NCBI GenBank assembly: GCA_009692465.1
Contig: SHZD01000045.1
Location: forward strand, 1 to 32,257
Direction: 5' to 3'
DNA length: 32,257 nucleotides
DNA from: Myxococcales bacterium
Lineage (GTDB): Bacteria > Myxococcota_A > UBA9042
Positions 5,831-14,800 of this stretch are shown here, in pieces. The first letter of the stretch is position 1, and each line of letters starts with the position of its first letter. Under the pieces are notes generated by a model. That model saw only the letters and a program-made list of their open reading frames with translations. It made no database searches and was not told the DNA's origin. Made by a program: the position numbers and the translations under genes.

Positions 5831-7822
5831 CTAGTGGCAGATGGTCGCGATGTCCAGGGTCGGCGGGGTGACGGTCAGCACTTCACCGACATCGTCCAGC
5901 ACATCCGCCGTATCGCCGCTGCGAGTACTGGCTTGTCCGCCCGCCAACAACGCGCCCAACGGCAGCGGCGCCGCAGCCACCCCAATCCGCGGCCCACCCA
6001 GCGACAGAGTGGCCAACAACTCCAATTGCACCGCGCTATCGCCGGCCGGCATGGTGTCGGGCACCCGCACCATCCACGCCGTATCCAGCGCGCAATCGTC
6101 CTTTTGGGCATCGGCGGCGGCACACAAGGCAGCCACATCAGGGGAAACGGTCAGCGCGATCAAGCCGCCGCCGAGCAGCGCTCTGCGCCCTTCGAGGGCA
6201 ATTCCCACCCCAAACAGCCCAGCGCGCAGCATCAGGCCGCCTGGCAAGGTAACCTGACGCAATTCAGCTGTTTTACTCGATTTGGTCACCGTAACTAGGT
6301 AGGTCGGCGCCGCCAACGCCGTCAGCGGCGTCTTGACCGGCATGCCGCCGGCAACCAAAAACGTCAGCACGTCCGCAGTGCGCGCAATCGGCACCACTAC
6401 CGGCGCGATGGTCGACAAGTTGGGGTCGTCGACCAGCGCGGCAGGCCCGGTGACCGCGAGCTTTTCGGAGACCGGCGTATCCGCCGCCAACAGTTCGCCC
6501 ATCGCATCGGCCAGCGGCGGCTTGTTGCCGGGCAGCACCGCGCCGCCCCAAATGACCGCAGTTCCATCGGTAAAGCTAAGCAGCGCCGGGCGCACCCGCG
6601 CGGCATTGAGCTTGACCGAATCCGATTTGCCGGTGCCGCCAATGGCGATTTCTTCGGGGTTGCCCAAGCGCGTCGCCTTGTCCATGACCTGGCCGGTCTC
6701 CGACACCCCACCGACAAACAGCACGGCTTTGTCTAAGCGAATCGAACTGGACAGCACGTAAGCGCCAACGCCGACATCGACCTTGTCTAGGACCTTGGTG
6801 GCGGCCTTGCCCGGGGTCAGATCGAGCAATTCGGCTTTGGTGGCTGGAGTCGCACCGTCAATTTTTTCCGGCACCAGCGTCGAGATCACGAATTTGTCGC
6901 TCGCCGCCTTGCGCATAACCGACAACGCGCCACCGACCACCAGCAGTTGGGGCTTGTCGGCTTCCTTAGAAATGGCGTGGACATGCGGCAAGATGCGCGC
7001 GGCGGACAACTTGGGGCCGGCGACAAAATGGCCTAAGCGCGCGTCGTAAACGTCGACGGCGTCACTGCCGGTGCCGGAGCCGGCGGTCTTGTTCCAGGCG
7101 CTCAGGCCGCCGACAATCACCGCATCGCCCGAAATCAGCACGGCGCTGCTGGCCAGCGAGCGACCAACCGTCAATTTTGCGCTGCCGGTGGCGCTGCCGG
7201 TGCACGCCAGCTTGTCGGTGGGGGCCAAGAACAGGGGCACCGGGCGCGAGGGCCCTTCGGTCACTTTGAGTCCGGTATTTCGACCGGCGAACACCAATTT
7301 CTTGTCCTTGCTGCAGCCGTAGACGTCCAGATCCAGCTCCGGGGCTGCGGGAATCCCCTTGATTTCCCACGAACCTTGACCGATCTTGGCGCTCGGGGTC
7401 CGCGCTGTGCCCGTTTTCTTGCCACCATCGGCCAGAGTCGCCGTCCACACGGCCACCAAGTTATCGACTTCAGGTGGAATTTGCTTTTTGCCGTTGGTCG
7501 TAGCCGTGCAACCAGTGCCGGTCAGGGCGGCAAACCACAGCGAAGTCCCGCCCTGCTCTGGCGCCGCGTCGGCCTGATCGGTACAGGCAGCGAACAACAG
7601 CCCGGTACAGGCAGCGAACAACGGCCCGGTACAGGCAGCGAACAACGGCCCGGTACAGGCAGCGAAAAGCAGGCCAGTGCCGGCAGCGAACAGCAGGCGA
7701 CCACTGGCCAACCTGCGGACAAACCAACCGGTAATCGACGACTTCGCCAGCGGAGCCGAACGAACCCACGGCAGAGGAGCCCAAGGTGAACAACAAGGAA
7801 TCAGCGGCCTGCGCATCGACAT
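5831..7822 (-). CDS. Putative lipoprotein with a repeated lipobox and kelch-like body
   Basis: I do not recognise a named family. The signal region contains LLFAAGTG, then four copies of [LP]LFAACT[GD], so four potential lipidation Cys occur in tandem. The mature part (about 570 residues) alternates short hydrophobic strands with Gly pairs, for example AVLISGDAVIVGGLSAWN, PQLLVVGGALSV, KAVLFVGGVSETG, GTAVIWGGAVLPG and DVLTFLVAGGM. These are the VxGG pattern of kelch/galactose-oxidase-like propeller blades, which suggests a surface beta-propeller. The start is uncertain: GTG 7840, ATG 7822, ATG 7816 and TTG 7711 are in frame. I list 7822 because AGG lies four bases before it, but TTG 7711 would give the most normal signal peptide (Arg5, lipidation Cys19). 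It is followed after three bases by lipA and diverges from rseP. Confidence 0.72.
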   Translation of the reverse strand: MSMRRPLIPCCSPWAPLPWVRSAPLAKSSITGWFVRRLASGRLLFAAGTGLLFAACTGPLFAACTGPLFAACTGLLFAACTDQADAAPEQGGTSLWFAALTGTGCTATTNGKKQIPPEVDNLVAVWTATLADGGKKTGTARTPSAKIGQGSWEIKGIPAAPELDLDVYGCSKDKKLVFAGRNTGLKVTEGPSRPVPLFLAPTDKLACTGSATGSAKLTVGRSLASSAVLISGDAVIVGGLSAWNKTAGSGTGSDAVDVYDARLGHFVAGPKLSAARILPHVHAISKEADKPQLLVVGGALSVMRKAASDKFVISTLVPEKIDGATPATKAELLDLTPGKAATKVLDKVDVGVGAYVLSSSIRLDKAVLFVGGVSETGQVMDKATRLGNPEEIAIGGTGKSDSVKLNAARVRPALLSFTDGTAVIWGGAVLPGNKPPLADAMGELLAADTPVSEKLAVTGPAALVDDPNLSTIAPVVVPIARTADVLTFLVAGGMPVKTPLTALAAPTYLVTVTKSSKTAELRQVTLPGGLMLRAGLFGVGIALEGRRALLGGGLIALTVSPDVAALCAAADAQKDDCALDTAWMVRVPDTMPAGDSAVQLELLATLSLGGPRIGVAAAPLPLGALLAGGQASTRSGDTADVLDDVGEVLTVTPPTLDIATICH
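7580..7699 (-). repeat. 24-bp tandem repeat encoding five lipobox copies
   Basis: Units begin at 7580, 7604, 7628, 7652 and 7676. On the minus strand they encode LFAA[CG]TG-like octapeptides. The three middle units are nearly identical; the unit at 7676, which is translated first, is the most diverged and has GGC (Gly) where the others have TGT (Cys). Confidence 0.95.
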
Positions 7823-8012
7823 TGAACCTGACGGCGCCACTATTTCGCCAATCGCTAAGCGTAACGCTGCGGCGGCATGGCTGCAATGAGGCGGTCGGTA
7901 CCGTGCTGGCCAATTTGCCGCCGGTCAAGCCATCAACGACAATCGCCGCGAGTACTCGAAGCCTTGGGCCCAAGGCGACGGGCGCGCCAACTGCCGCAAC
8001 CTACAGGAATTT

Positions 8013-9896
8013 GTGGATTTTATACTCAAAACCATGGCCTTTGTGCTGATGTTCGGTCTACTGGTGGTCTTTCACGAGTTTGGCCACTACATCGTCGCGC
8101 GCTGGATGGGCGTGCAGGTTCTATCGTTTTCGGTCGGCTTTGGTCCGGTGCTGCTGCGCTGGGTGCGCGGCCCGACTGAGTACGCCATTCGGGCCCTGCC
8201 GTTGGGCGGTTTTGTGCGCATGCTCGGCGACGATCCCACCGCGCCGATGGAAGACGCCGCCGCGCGCGATCCGCAAGCTTTTCACAACAAGGCGGTGTGG
8301 CGGCGGATGTTGATCATTGTAGCCGGGCCGGTTTTCAACTTCATTTTGCCGTTGCTGGTGCTGTTTGGCGCCTCGCTGGTCTACGACGCCCAAGTGTTGC
8401 CGGCGCGGGTAGGCACCGCGATCGCGGGCGGACCGGCGGCATTGGCCAAGTTGCAGCCGGGCGATTTGATCGTGCAAATCGACGACCAACCGGTGGCTAG
8501 TTTTGACGATCTGGTGCGTGAAGTCGGCAAGCGCGCTGATCAGCGCTGCACAATGACGCTGCTGCGCAACGAGCGGCAGTTGGCGGTCGAGATTACCCCG
8601 CGCACCGTTGTTCATGCCGGTGCGGCCGAAGTGGGGGTGGTCGAGCGAGTCGGCCGCATTCAGATGTCACCCTTTGAACAAGTGCCAACGATCGCGGTCG
8701 CGCAGGGCAGTCCACTGTGGCTTGCCGGTCTGCGCAATGGCGATCGGCTGACCCAGGTGGGTGACCAACCGGTCAAGACCTGGCACCAAATGGCGGCGGC
8801 ACTGCACAAGACGGTCGATACGACGACGGTAAGGTGGATTGCACTCGGTGTTCCGGCCACGGTCAGCAAGGACAAGGCCCCAACCGCGTTGGCAACGCTG
8901 CACACGACCCAGCCGTTGAGCGCCAGTGTGCGGGCAACGCGCCTGCCGACCGGTGCTGGCGACGAAGGCCAATTGCAGGCGCGCTGGGGTGCGATCGCCG
9001 GTAACCGGCTGGTGGGCCCCTTGCTGACCGGCAGCGGCGAAGTTGTGCAGGCCAGTTTGCGTGCCGGCGACGAGATTGTGCAAGTGGACACAATTGCGGT
9101 CGTCGGCATGGAACAGTTGTTTGATCAACTCAAGTTGCCGTACCAAGCCGTGCTGCTGCACCCTAAATACCGCAAGTGGTCGGCGGCGGACCGTGTGCAG
9201 CGCTTACGGGCGGCGATGGTGCCGCGAACGCTGACGATCGTGCGCACCTTGCGCGGCGAAGAAAGGGCCGCCACCGCGGCGCTGCAAGCCGAACTGCGGG
9301 CCAATTTGCGCCCAGCGCAGGACGGCTGGCAAAAATGGCTGGCGGCGGCCCCGCCGGTTTCGCCAGACGGTTTGGTTCGCTGGCAGACGACCTATACGCC
9401 GCCAGTCCACGCCGACAAGGACGATCGGCCGTCCTTGGCGATCGAGTTAATCTCGGTCGTCGATCGGCAGGCACCGCAGCGCATCGCCAACCCGAAACCG
9501 CTTACTCACGCCTTGTACAGCACGCTGGAGCAGTTCAGCCGCGGCTCTCTTTTGATCTTGGCCACGACCGCTGAGTTGTTCAAGGGCAACGCGCCGATCA
9601 AGGAAGTCGGTGGCATCATTCGCATCGCTCAAATGACCTCCGATGCCGCCGATCACGGCATCGAGCGATTGCTGCAATTGCTTGCCGTTCTCAGCATCAA
9701 TCTGGGCATTCTCAACCTATTGCCGATTCCGCTGGTCGACGGCGGACAGCTGCTGTTCTTGGCCATCGAGGCCGTGCGCCGCCAGCCGGCCAGCTTGCGG
9801 GTCAGGCAGATTGCCGCCTACGTCGGCCTTACATTTTTGGGCCTGCTGTTTCTGGTGGTGATGAAAAACGACCTGCAATCGCTGTTTAGCCGTTGA
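8013..9896 (+). CDS. rseP: RseP-like site-2 protease
   Basis: RseP is an inner-membrane zinc protease that cuts transmembrane helices of anti-sigma factors and remnant signal peptides. The zinc site HEFGH is at residues 21-25 in the first transmembrane helix, and the second metal motif NLLPIPLVDGG is at about 568-578 near the C-terminus. Three PDZ-like modules can be recognised between them, around LQPGDLIVQIDDQPV, LRNGDRLTQVGDQPV and LRAGDEIVQVDTIAV. At 627 residues it is clearly longer than the usual 420-460, owing to the third PDZ-like module and an insertion before the final membrane part. The GTG start has AGGA five bases upstream. tsaB follows after seven bases, so they probably form an operon. 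Confidence 0.92.
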   Translation: MDFILKTMAFVLMFGLLVVFHEFGHYIVARWMGVQVLSFSVGFGPVLLRWVRGPTEYAIRALPLGGFVRMLGDDPTAPMEDAAARDPQAFHNKAVWRRMLIIVAGPVFNFILPLLVLFGASLVYDAQVLPARVGTAIAGGPAALAKLQPGDLIVQIDDQPVASFDDLVREVGKRADQRCTMTLLRNERQLAVEITPRTVVHAGAAEVGVVERVGRIQMSPFEQVPTIAVAQGSPLWLAGLRNGDRLTQVGDQPVKTWHQMAAALHKTVDTTTVRWIALGVPATVSKDKAPTALATLHTTQPLSASVRATRLPTGAGDEGQLQARWGAIAGNRLVGPLLTGSGEVVQASLRAGDEIVQVDTIAVVGMEQLFDQLKLPYQAVLLHPKYRKWSAADRVQRLRAAMVPRTLTIVRTLRGEERAATAALQAELRANLRPAQDGWQKWLAAAPPVSPDGLVRWQTTYTPPVHADKDDRPSLAIELISVVDRQAPQRIANPKPLTHALYSTLEQFSRGSLLILATTAELFKGNAPIKEVGGIIRIAQMTSDAADHGIERLLQLLAVLSINLGILNLLPIPLVDGGQLLFLAIEAVRRQPASLRVRQIAAYVGLTFLGLLFLVVMKNDLQSLFSR

Positions 9897-9903
9897 GTCG
9901 CCC

Positions 9904-10632
9904 GTGATCGTCGCCATCAGCACTTCGGGCCCACAGTGGAGCGTATGGGTCGGCACCGACGAGCGCGACCCCTTGGCCTGCGAGCGGACGGTGGCGGCGG
10001 TGCGCGGGCAGTCCGTCGACCTGCTGGGGCTGGTTGGGGGCCTGCTGAAGCAACGGCAGTGCGAAGTGGCCGACGTCGCCGGATTTGCGGTCGATGTCGG
10101 CCCAGGGTCCTTCACCGGTGTCCGCGCGGGCATGGCTTGGGCGCGAGCGGTGGCATGGGCGCTGGCCAAGCCGGTGTGCGCGGTCCAATCGTGGCAAGCA
10201 ATGGCAGCGCACGCCCAGCACTTGACGGGTAGCAAAGCCACGCTGTGTGCAATTCGGGCCCGTCAGGACGCGTGGTATTTGGGCTTGGTCGACATCCACG
10301 GGCAAATGACCTCTACCGCGGTCGTCTGCGCCACTGACGTCTGCGACTGGAGCAGCGAGGGATCGGCTTGCGGGCTGGCGCTGGCCGGTTCGGCGTGGGG
10401 CGATCCGGCGCTGGCCACTGCGTGGCAAGCCGCTAGTGGATACGCACCGCTAGCCGTAGTCGATGACTGCTGTGCGCGCTGGTTGGCGGCGGTGGCGTTG
10501 CGGCGACCGGCACACAGCTGGTCAACTGCGTTGGCCGCGGAACCACACTACATTGCCGCAAGTCAAGCAGAAACCCGCCTCACCGCCGCCCAAGTGGCCT
10601 CTTGCAGCGTTATGCCAAAACAGGCAGAATAG
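9904..10632 (+). CDS. tsaB: tRNA t6A biosynthesis protein TsaB
   Basis: TsaB (YeaZ) is the non-catalytic ASKHA-fold partner of TsaD and TsaE in making N6-threonylcarbamoyladenosine at position 37 of ANN-decoding tRNAs. The family signature DVGPGSFTGVRAGMAWARA is at residues 64-82, followed by the usual AKPVCAVQSWQAMA segment. The N-terminal strand reads MIVAISTSG, where most members have an Asp in place of Ser6. Length (242 aa) is normal. The GTG start is seven bases after the rseP stop, which implies translational linkage. No rimI or tsaD is next to it; instead a repeat-rich gene-free stretch follows. Confidence 0.88.
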   Translation: MIVAISTSGPQWSVWVGTDERDPLACERTVAAVRGQSVDLLGLVGGLLKQRQCEVADVAGFAVDVGPGSFTGVRAGMAWARAVAWALAKPVCAVQSWQAMAAHAQHLTGSKATLCAIRARQDAWYLGLVDIHGQMTSTAVVCATDVCDWSSEGSACGLALAGSAWGDPALATAWQAASGYAPLAVVDDCCARWLAAVALRRPAHSWSTALAAEPHYIAASQAETRLTAAQVASCSVMPKQAE

Positions 10633-10726
10633 TTGGCCGCCTTGGGCTTACCAGTTGTCGACAGTGTCGTTGGCTTCGGGACGGTCTAGCGCGCGCTGCG
10701 GCACGGCGGTCATGGCCAATCCTTGC

Positions 10727-10772
10727 GATTGTGCTTTAGCGATCAAGTCGATTGTACTTTAGCGATCAGGGT
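10727..10772. repeat. 23-bp direct duplication
   Basis: GATTGTGCTTTAGCGATCAA at 10727 recurs at 10750 as GATTGTACTTTAGCGATCAG, spaced 23 bp. Two copies only. Confidence 0.85.
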
Positions 10773-10790
10773 GTTTGCATCTCAGTCGCT

Positions 10791-10968
10791 AGGTTGCACT
10801 TGCCTAGGTTGCACTTGCCTAGGTTGCACATGCCTAGGTTGCACTTGCCTAGGTTGCACTTGCTTAGGTTGCACTTGCTTAGGTTGCACTTGCTTAGGTT
10901 GCACTTGCTTAGGTTGCACTTGCTTAGGTTGCACTTGCTTAGGTTGCACTTGCTAGGTCGCACCGGGT
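10791..10968. repeat. 15-bp tandem repeat, 11 copies plus a partial
   Basis: Units of AGGTTGCACTTGCCT or AGGTTGCACTTGCTT begin every 15 bp from 10791 to 10941. The first four end in CCT, the next six in CTT, and the eleventh has lost one base before a diverged copy at 10955. The two blocks of variants suggest expansion by slippage or unequal exchange. Confidence 0.96.
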
Positions 10969-10993
10969 AGGCAGCCCAATCCAAGTCGCTGTT

Positions 10994-11057
10994 GTGTACG
11001 GCGAATGTGTACGGCGAATGTGTACGGCGAATGTGTACGGCGAATGTGTACGGCGAA
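10994..11057. repeat. 13-bp tandem repeat, 5 copies
   Basis: GTGTACGGCGAAT units begin at 10994, 11007, 11020, 11033 and 11046. A 13-bp unit shifts the frame at every copy, so it is not a coding repeat. Confidence 0.95.
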
Positions 11058-11267
11058 GGCGAAATACCACTCTTTGTGACGATGAGGCTGGACCCAATCG
11101 AAGCACCGGCACGGCAAATGGGTATTACCGGCGCAGCAAAGACGTGCACGCCAATCAGCATTTGTGAAAATGTGTATAGGACCGGCGAAACTTTCTCCCT
11201 AACCTGCGCAACCTAAACTTGGGGCAGTTGTCCCAGCGGCAATCGCCGCATCAGCGAGACGCGAACC

Positions 11268-11717
11268 ATGGCCGAGGCCCCGTCAGTACCGCAGCCGTCG
11301 CCCGCTGCGCCACATCCCAATCCGGTCGCTAGCGCGTCCGCCCCTCGCTATGCCTTGCATCCGCGGGCGGCGTGGCGCCAGGTCGGTGGCGAGATTTTTG
11401 TTATCACTGGCGATCGCGCCTTTCATCGCCTAGCCACGCCGACGGCGGTAGGCTTGTTGCGGCAACTCGCCCAAGAACCCAAAGCCGGTTGGCAGCTAGC
11501 CAGCGAACTGGTGCAACACTATCGAGTGGACTTGGCCACTGCCCAGGCAGACGTGGCGCTTTTCGTTCAGGCCCTGGTCGAGCGCCAAATTGCGGTGGTG
11601 GTCGCCGAGGCTGATGCGGCGCTGCAGCAGTTCGGGCCTACCGGCAGCCCGCAAGAGTCGCAGCTGCCGCTACCAACCACGCAAACAGAAAACCAGCTGC
11701 CGGCGACACCACGGTAG
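11268..11717 (+). CDS. PqqD-like peptide-recognition protein
   Basis: The central part (about residues 27-115) fits the PqqD superfamily: YALHPRAAWRQVGGEIFVITGDRAFHRLATPTAVGLLRQL, then a helical half with VDLATAQADVALFVQALVERQIAV. PqqD-type domains are small winged folds that bind the leader of a precursor peptide and hand it to a radical SAM/SPASM enzyme, the RRE role in many RiPP pathways. The N-terminal 26 residues and C-terminal 35 residues are Pro/Ser/Gln-rich and look disordered. There is no signal peptide; it should be cytosolic. A radical SAM/SPASM gene and an HprK-like gene lie 8-9 kb downstream beyond one giant gene, which fits a joint pathway. The ATG start has only a weak upstream GAGA. 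Confidence 0.7.
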   Translation: MAEAPSVPQPSPAAPHPNPVASASAPRYALHPRAAWRQVGGEIFVITGDRAFHRLATPTAVGLLRQLAQEPKAGWQLASELVQHYRVDLATAQADVALFVQALVERQIAVVVAEADAALQQFGPTGSPQESQLPLPTTQTENQLPATPR

Positions 11718-11879
11718 CGCCCAGCCCCAACTAGGTTGCAGGCACGACCCCGTGCCCGACCTGGCTCCTTCGTTTTACGGATAAGTAGCGCCACGCGGAC
11801 TAGATTGCTTCACAGGCGCCATTGCAGCCTCTTTTGACCAGATCCCCCTACCTTGGGCCCCCAGCCCGGAGGAAAAAAA

Positions 11880-14800
11880 ATGCGCAGCACGGGTCACATC
11901 GATGTACAAGCACTTCCAGCAGCGGGCGCGTTTTTGGCGCCAACCGCCGATCGCGGCGGGCAGACCCTGATGCGGATCAAGTGCCTGGGCAGTTGGGCAT
12001 GGATTGCCGCGATCGTGGCCCTATCCGCCTGCACGGACGACGTGCCGATCTCAGGGTCCAAGTGTGACGGCCCGTGTGTGCAAGCCGATGGCGGCGTGGA
12101 TGCCGCGGTGAGCGAGACCGACGTGCCGCCGGTTGCGCCGACCGTTAATTTCTATGCCGAAACCAAGATCGGCAATGTGCTGGAAGGTTCGATCACCACG
12201 GCGCAAATCGACGGCAAAAACGACCTCAGCCCCGAACAGGGCATCCAGATCAACATTGTAGTGCAAACGACCAATGCGCCCGATGGGTCGCCGGTTCAAC
12301 TGTCGCTTGGCGGCCAGCCGCTGGGCGCTGCCGGGGTGATCAGCAAAGGTTCTGCGCGGTTTGACGGCATCAAAGTGCCCTGCGCAGCGGACGCCAGCGT
12401 GATAGGCGCGGTCGTGACCGTCAGCCCCACAGTAAGCGGTCAAGCCAGCAAGTCTTTGCAAGTCCAGTGCGGCGATGCCTGCAATGCCACGTTGGTGGCG
12501 GTGCCCGCTTGCTTGACCGACGACGCGGATCCGCAAAATCCGGGCTTTCAGTACACCTTTACGGTCAAGACTGACACGCCGAGCTGCAGCCATGCCTACC
12601 TCAAGGTTGTCGATGCTCAAGGCAATCCGGTCACCTCAGTCGAAGTCGCGCTCAATGGCGCCGGCTCCGTGCCAGTCAAGGTGACTTTGTCCAGCAAGTC
12701 TAAAGACCTAAACGGAGCGACCGCGAAGGTGACGGCGGTGGTCAAAGACGAAACCGGCACGCGACCAGAAGGCGAGTCGGCGGTCCAAGTTGTTACTTTA
12801 ACAACGGAATCACCGGTAGTGACCGTGAGTGCGCCGCTGCCCGGTCAGTTGACATTGACCGACGACATCGATCCGACCGCCCCGGGCATTCAAGTGTTGC
12901 TCAAGGGCACTGCGACGACGCTGTCGCCGGCTGACATCAATGCCGTCGAAATTGCCATTGAAGGCACCGCCACCGTCCAAACAAGCGTGCAGGCCGATGG
13001 CTCGTTTGCATTGGCGGTTTCCTTTGTTCTGTCCAAAGTCTACTCGGTCAAAGTCACCGCCAAAAATGCCTGCGGGCTGACCGGTTCGGCTACGGCGGTG
13101 TACACGGTATTTGCTAGTTCTGCTGGCCTAGTGATTGCGGCACCGACCGCGGGCGCAGTGTTGCTTGCCAAAGACGACGGCGATTTGGCCACGCCCTCGA
13201 TTTATGAATTGCCGCTAACGGTAGCGATCAGCGACGGCACCGCCGACGCCGACATCAGCATTTTTTGTCGAAAAAACGCTCTGGGCGCGGCTCTGGGCTC
13301 CAAACCCGTGGGCGTCGCCAAGTATACCAGCGGCCTAAGCCTGAATATCCCCACTGCGATCGACACCGTGCAGTATGGGACCAGCGTGGCTTGCAGGGCG
13401 ATGGACAATGCGCCCAACGGCGCGACTTCGGCTGAGGTCGCCTTTACCCTGGCTTTGCCGGCGCCGTGCTTGAAAATTCAGTTGCCGAGTGCCAACTCCA
13501 AGGTCAATAGCACGGACATCAATTTGGTGGCGGTAGCCAGCGATTTGGAAGGAGCAGCCGTTTCGCTGCAGCTCAAAGCGGCAACTGGGGTGGTGTTTGA
13601 CCCGATCGCGGCTGGCAAGGCCTCGGCTACTGGCTTGGCTGGCAAAGTCGCGCTGCAACCCGCTGGGCAGAAATTGCTCGACGGCGAGTACACCCTGACT
13701 TTGAGCGCGGCCGACAAGTTTGGCAATCAGGCCGGCGCTTCGCTGTGCAGCGACGTGACCCGCACGCTGACGCTGGACACCACTGGACCAACAGTGGCGA
13801 TTGCGTTGCCGACCAAGGCGACGTTGACGACCTTGGACGATCCCGACTCCGCGCCGAACACCTTGGGTTATCAAGTGGACGTCACCGTCAATATCGTGGA
13901 TGCGATCGAGGTGTGCATCGAAGCTTCGTCAGGCGAAAAAGCCTGCAAATTGACTACGGTGGCCGACAAGACCGTGGTCTTCGTCGCTGTCACTTTGCAG
14001 CCAGGCTTGAACACGATCACTGCGACCGCCAAAGACGAACTCGGCAACCAAACGACCGCGGCGCCGTGGATTGGCACCCTTGTGTCGGCGGCACCGATCA
14101 TTAAGTTCAGCACCCCGACTGGCAGCCCGGTGGTGACTACCCAGAACAGCTTGAAATTTAAGGTTTTGGTTACCAATATTGGCGGCGCGCCGGTCAAGGG
14201 CGCCACCACTGCGGTCCTGATTGATGGGGTGGCAGTGTCCGTCGGGGTGGTGGAAACCAGTGCTGGCGTATACGAATTCACCGTGGGCAACCTCAACCTC
14301 AAACCCTCGACGACCGTGGTGTTTACCGCCAAGGCGGTGGGTGCGGACGACAAGGACAAGGGCGTCTCCCCAGCGATAACCGTGACGTTCAAGTCAACCA
14401 AGCCAGCGGTGGCGATTTCGGCGCCAACGGACAAAGCGGTGCTCAATGGCACGTCGGCGCAGTGCGTGACGGGGTCGCAGGACTGCCTGACTACGGTGAC
14501 AGCGACAGCGGCGGACATTGAAGCGGACAACGTAGGCAATCTGGTGGTGAGCTGCGGCAGCGAATTGCCGGTCAATGCGACAGCAACGGTAGTCGCGGGC
14601 AAGCTGACGTTCGCCAATGTACTGCTCAAGGATCAGACAACCTGCACGTTGGCGGTCTCGGCCACTGACTCAGCAGGGCAGGCGGCGACGTCCGCGGTGG
14701 TCTCGGTGTCGATTGATCGCATAGCGCCTAAGTTTGATGTGTTGTCGTCGCCATTGGGCAAGGACCCGGCGCAACTGTTGTTTTCGGCGTTCGACGATTT

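Larger units (their letters stand above)
10633..11267. other. Gene-free, repeat-rich stretch between tsaB and the PqqD-like gene
   Basis: No convincing gene. The stretch holds three unrelated direct-repeat arrays (23-, 15- and 13-bp units, listed separately). Open frames across the arrays only translate the repeats. The last 200 bp should carry the promoter of the PqqD-like gene, which I could not pinpoint. Confidence 0.6.

Noticed and set aside
10723..10956. An open frame reading LGCTC repeats as a Cys-rich peptide gene
   Set aside because: It only translates the 15-bp repeat and has no ribosome binding site or conserved part; the 14-bp last unit breaks the pattern.
10791..10968. The 15-bp array as origin iterons
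   Set aside because: No replication initiator gene, no AT-rich unwinding region and no DnaA box nearby; similar arrays occur all over the window.
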